The notes below the pieces were generated by a model, which searched no databases, was not told the origin of the DNA, and was given only the letters and a program-made list of their open reading frames with translations. DNA of 17,878 nucleotides, from contig DTSX01000127.1 of the NCBI GenBank assembly GCA_012965065.1, positions 1-17,878 of the forward strand, given 5' to 3'. The stretch's first letter is position 1; every line of letters begins with the position of its first letter. The stretch is from Gammaproteobacteria bacterium (GTDB lineage: Bacteria; Pseudomonadota; Gammaproteobacteria; Steroidobacterales; UBA11654). The position numbers and the translations under genes are program-made. Of this stretch, positions 15,977 through 17,878 are shown piece after piece.

Positions 15977-16057
15977 TCCATTCCTCCGCCATTATTAAAT
16001 GGATCAGGTTCAAAGGGTTTCATTTAAGATCTCAGGCTGTTGTTGCCACCCCTTGGA
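15977..16057 (-). promoter_or_regulatory. TPP riboswitch aptamer (THI element)
   Basis: Reading the minus strand, the conserved THI-box blocks occur in order. P1 pairs UCCA (16057-16054) with UGGA (15980-15977). P2 pairs AAGGG (from 16054) with CCCUU. P3 is GGC...GCC, followed by the pyrimidine-binding UGAGA (16034-16030). The pyrophosphate-sensing half has ACCUGAUCC (to 16001), P5 as CCAU/AUGG, and CGGAGGA closing P4 with CCU. Thiamine pyrophosphate binding stabilises this fold. The Shine-Dalgarno GGAGG (15987-15983) is inside the P4 3' strand, so binding should block ribosome access to the receptor gene directly. No separate terminator hairpin with a U-run was seen between aptamer and gene, which fits translational control. 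Confidence 0.95.
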
Positions 16058-16073
16058 CTTTGGTCTCTATCGT

Positions 16074-16103
16074 AGTATATCAATGAAAGTTTTGTTATGT
16101 TGA
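16074..16103 (-). promoter_or_regulatory. Putative sigma-70 promoter of the riboswitch operon
   Basis: On the minus strand a good -10 box TATACT (16079-16074) stands 18 bases from a weak -35 TCAACA (16103-16098). Transcription would begin near 16067, about 10 bases before the first paired base of the TPP aptamer, which is a sensible position. The -10 is convincing; the -35 matches only 4 of 6 consensus bases. A weaker plus-strand candidate for the divergent amidohydrolase (TTGGAC 16053-16058, TATATC 16076-16081, 17-base spacer) overlaps the same bases. Confidence 0.45.
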
Positions 16104-16127
16104 CCCTTAGGAATTACCGCAGTTTTG

Positions 16128-17015
16128 ATGCTTATGACTGACGACCAAAAACACGACTACAAAGCGATCGATGCCGTTGTCAATATCTGGACAAAGGAAG
16201 CCTTGTCTCACCGACCGGACTGGGGAGAAGAATTCTTTGTCGGCAAAATGAACGCGGAAAATGCCTTGATGGCAGGCCTCTCCCTGGAAGAGATGATCGA
16301 GAAAATGGAAGAGGCGGGAATTGAAAAAGCATTTCTGATTGCTGCCCGTACCGGCAGGGTTGGCCTGCCTGGATGCTACCACATGCCCTACTCAGTTGTG
16401 GCCGATGCCTGCACCAAGTACCCCGATCGGTTTTATGGTCTGGCCGGGATCGACCCGTTTGAAGGCATGGATGGTGTCAGGGCGTTTGAAGATGCCGTTA
16501 CCAATATGGGTTTTATCGGTGCCCATATGTACCCGCATTGGTTCGAACTGGCACCGGATCATGCCAAATACTACCCGTTCTATGCAAAATGCTGCGAACT
16601 CAATGTCCCCATCCAGATGCAGGTTGGTCAGTCCATGGTCTATTCCCAAGAATACCGCACCAGGAGTGTTGGCCAACCCATTGCCCTTGACGCCGTGGCC
16701 TGTGATTTGCCTGAATTGAAAATGATCGGTATCCATGTGGGGATCCCTTGGCACGACGAGATGATTTCAATGGCTTGGAAACACGACAATATTTTTATCG
16801 GCTGTGACGCCCACCGGCCAAAATATTGGCCCAAGAGTTTCATCCACTACCTCAACAGTTACGGTCAAGACAAAATTATCTTTGGCACCGATTTCCCGGT
16901 TCTGGAGTTTAAAAAAACAATCGATGATATTGATGCGTTGGGCTTGAAACCTGAGGTTCGAAAAAAGTTACTCAGAGACAATGTGGTCAGGGTTTACGGA
17001 CTCGATTCTGAATAA
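16128..17015 (+). CDS. Amidohydrolase-2 (ACMSD-type) family protein lacking the HxH motif
   Basis: A 295-residue TIM-barrel protein of the Amidohydro_2/ACMSD family, whose members are metal-dependent decarboxylases or hydrolases of aromatic or unsaturated acids. Visible landmarks: IDAVVNIW (14-21), where many members have D-x-H-x-H; GAHMYPHWFE (131-140); the histidine of GIHVGIPW (H203); and the C-terminal aspartate of FGTDFP (D254). The first two metal histidines are therefore replaced by V17 and N19 while the others stay, as I recall for a large subfamily with IDVWAQ-like starts. The start is ambiguous: TTG 16125, ATG 16128 and ATG 16134 are all in frame, with AGGA at 16109-16112 as the only weak ribosome site. 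It diverges from the thiamine operon and is followed 17 bases later by an FAH-family gene, suggesting a two-gene catabolic operon. Substrate unknown. Confidence 0.88.
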   Translation: MLMTDDQKHDYKAIDAVVNIWTKEALSHRPDWGEEFFVGKMNAENALMAGLSLEEMIEKMEEAGIEKAFLIAARTGRVGLPGCYHMPYSVVADACTKYPDRFYGLAGIDPFEGMDGVRAFEDAVTNMGFIGAHMYPHWFELAPDHAKYYPFYAKCCELNVPIQMQVGQSMVYSQEYRTRSVGQPIALDAVACDLPELKMIGIHVGIPWHDEMISMAWKHDNIFIGCDAHRPKYWPKSFIHYLNSYGQDKIIFGTDFPVLEFKKTIDDIDALGLKPEVRKKLLRDNVVRVYGLDSE

Positions 17016-17032
17016 ATGAAGGCGACTCCGGA

Positions 17033-17716
17033 ATGAACTTTGTGGCTTCTTCTCCGGTTCTCGTGCCCATTCAGAACACCGACGAAACCTACCCGGTAAA
17101 CAGGCTGTTTTTTGTCGGCCAGAATTACGAGGATCATGCCAAGGAAATGGGATCTGAAACCAACAAGGAATCGCCTTTCTTTTTCACCAAATCGCCCTCA
17201 GCTTACGTGCCATCGGACAGTGCCATACCCTACCCACCTGGGACAAAAAATTTTCACCATGAGATGGAGCTGGTTGTTGCTATTGGAAAACCTGTTTTTG
17301 AAGTGGAAACTGAAGCGGCAAAACAAGCTATTTTCGGCTACGCCTGTGGGCTGGACATGACTCGACGCGACCTGCAAATGGAAGCCAAGTCCAAAGGTCT
17401 GCCCTGGGATATGGCAAAGGACGTCGAACAATCCGCTGTTCTCTCGGAAATCGCGTCGGTGGAAACTATCGGCCACCCAGAATCTGGTTTAATTGAACTC
17501 TCTGTCAACGGTGAAATCAGGCAGTCTGGAGACCTCAGGGACTTGGTAAATTCACCGGCAGAGCTCGTCAGTTATCTTTCAAGTTTTTATCATCTTGGGC
17601 CAGGTGACTTAATTTATACAGGAACTCCTTCTGGTGTCGGGCCGGTTTTACCTGGTGATCATATTGAAGGTTATATTCAGGGAGTAGGAACAATTAAACT
17701 CAGAATCTCGGACTAA
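17033..17716 (+). CDS. Fumarylacetoacetate hydrolase family protein (fumarylpyruvate hydrolase-like)
   Basis: A 227-residue single-domain FAH-fold protein, the size of fumarylpyruvate/acylpyruvate hydrolases (YcgM, FAHD1, NagK) rather than the two-domain eukaryotic FAH. NYEDHAKEM (31-39) holds the catalytic His/Glu dyad region. Metal ligands are E77 and E79 in HHEMELVVAIGKP and D108 in YACGLDMTRRDLQ. Also typical are KGLPWDMAKD and GTPSGVGPV (197-205). Such enzymes cleave C-C bonds of diketo acids, often at the end of gentisate-type aromatic degradation, or decarboxylate/tautomerise oxaloacetate. It starts 17 bases after the amidohydrolase, with GAAGG about 10 bases before the ATG. The pairing suggests consecutive steps on an aromatic-derived acid, but no ring-cleavage dioxygenase lies in the window. 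Confidence 0.92.
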   Translation: MNFVASSPVLVPIQNTDETYPVNRLFFVGQNYEDHAKEMGSETNKESPFFFTKSPSAYVPSDSAIPYPPGTKNFHHEMELVVAIGKPVFEVETEAAKQAIFGYACGLDMTRRDLQMEAKSKGLPWDMAKDVEQSAVLSEIASVETIGHPESGLIELSVNGEIRQSGDLRDLVNSPAELVSYLSSFYHLGPGDLIYTGTPSGVGPVLPGDHIEGYIQGVGTIKLRISD

Positions 17717-17810
17717 TATAGGTTCACATAATTTTGAGAGATCGTAATAATTGCAATACTATGAATTCTAATCAAGAAAACATAAACGTCAGAACAGCCA
17801 TGAATCCAAG

Positions 17811-17878
17811 ATGATTGGAGAGGAAAACAACACCCGATTGCAGAAAAAAAGGGACTCAAGCCTTAATTCAAAAACCAT
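17811..17878 (+). CDS. Possible 5' end of a further gene, cut by the window edge
   Basis: An ATG at 17811 opens a frame that stays open to the end of the window (22 codons). The peptide is charged, with QKKRDSSLNSKT near the edge. That loosely recalls the basic stretch before the first helix of TetR-type regulators, but the fragment is too short to assign. It begins in an ATGA overlap with a 17-codon reading frame (17761-17814). No convincing Shine-Dalgarno precedes either start. It may be chance. Confidence 0.2.
   Translation, partial: MIGEENNTRLQKKRDSSLNSKT

Noticed and set aside
15979..15981. ATG at 15981 as start of the receptor
   Set aside because: It is in another frame and meets TAA after one more codon, and it is only 1 base from GGAGG.

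Overview
The window looks like chromosomal DNA from an aquatic, probably marine, Gram-negative gammaproteobacterium or close relative. Three things point that way: two TonB-dependent outer-membrane receptors with signal peptides, a glutaminyl-tRNA synthetase of the Escherichia coli type and length, and a TPP riboswitch in front of a TonB receptor plus PnuC-type transporter. Base composition looks moderate. No tRNA, rRNA, CRISPR array, transposase or phage gene was seen. Gene density is high and the intergenic gaps are short.

Layout. (1) 1-2982, plus strand: the 3' part of an FAD-linked oxidase, then a complete hydantoinase/dihydropyrimidinase-type amidohydrolase, ending at a strong bidirectional terminator (2995-3024). 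(2) 3044-5494, minus strand: a large TonB-dependent receptor of unknown ligand. It diverges from (3) 5619-9311, plus strand: an MFS exporter-like transporter, an SDR resembling the chlorophyll b reductase (NYC1/NOL) group, and glnS. (4) 15976 down to 9333, minus strand: six tightly packed or overlapping genes behind a TPP riboswitch. In order they are a TonB receptor, a PnuT-like thiamine transporter, a ThiK-like kinase, metY, an alpha/beta hydrolase and a metA-family homoserine acyltransferase. (5) 16128-17716, plus strand and divergent from (4): an ACMSD-type amidohydrolase and a fumarylacetoacetate-hydrolase-family enzyme. The last 160 bases may hold the start of another gene.

How the genes work together. 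The first three genes of unit (4) read as a complete thiamine salvage route: outer-membrane uptake, inner-membrane facilitated transport, then trapping by phosphorylation. The riboswitch carries the receptor's Shine-Dalgarno sequence inside its own P4 helix, so TPP binding should hide it directly. The unusual point is that metY, the hydrolase and metA follow with gaps of only 4, 11 and 21 bases and no visible terminator. A TPP-sensing leader therefore appears to head a transcript that also encodes the two steps from homoserine to homocysteine. A second oddity is that the riboswitch-controlled receptor has no ATG, GTG or TTG at a sensible distance from its Shine-Dalgarno sequence and probably starts at ATT or ATA. 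Units (1) and (5) look like fragments of small-molecule catabolism. Substrates are not readable from sequence alone.
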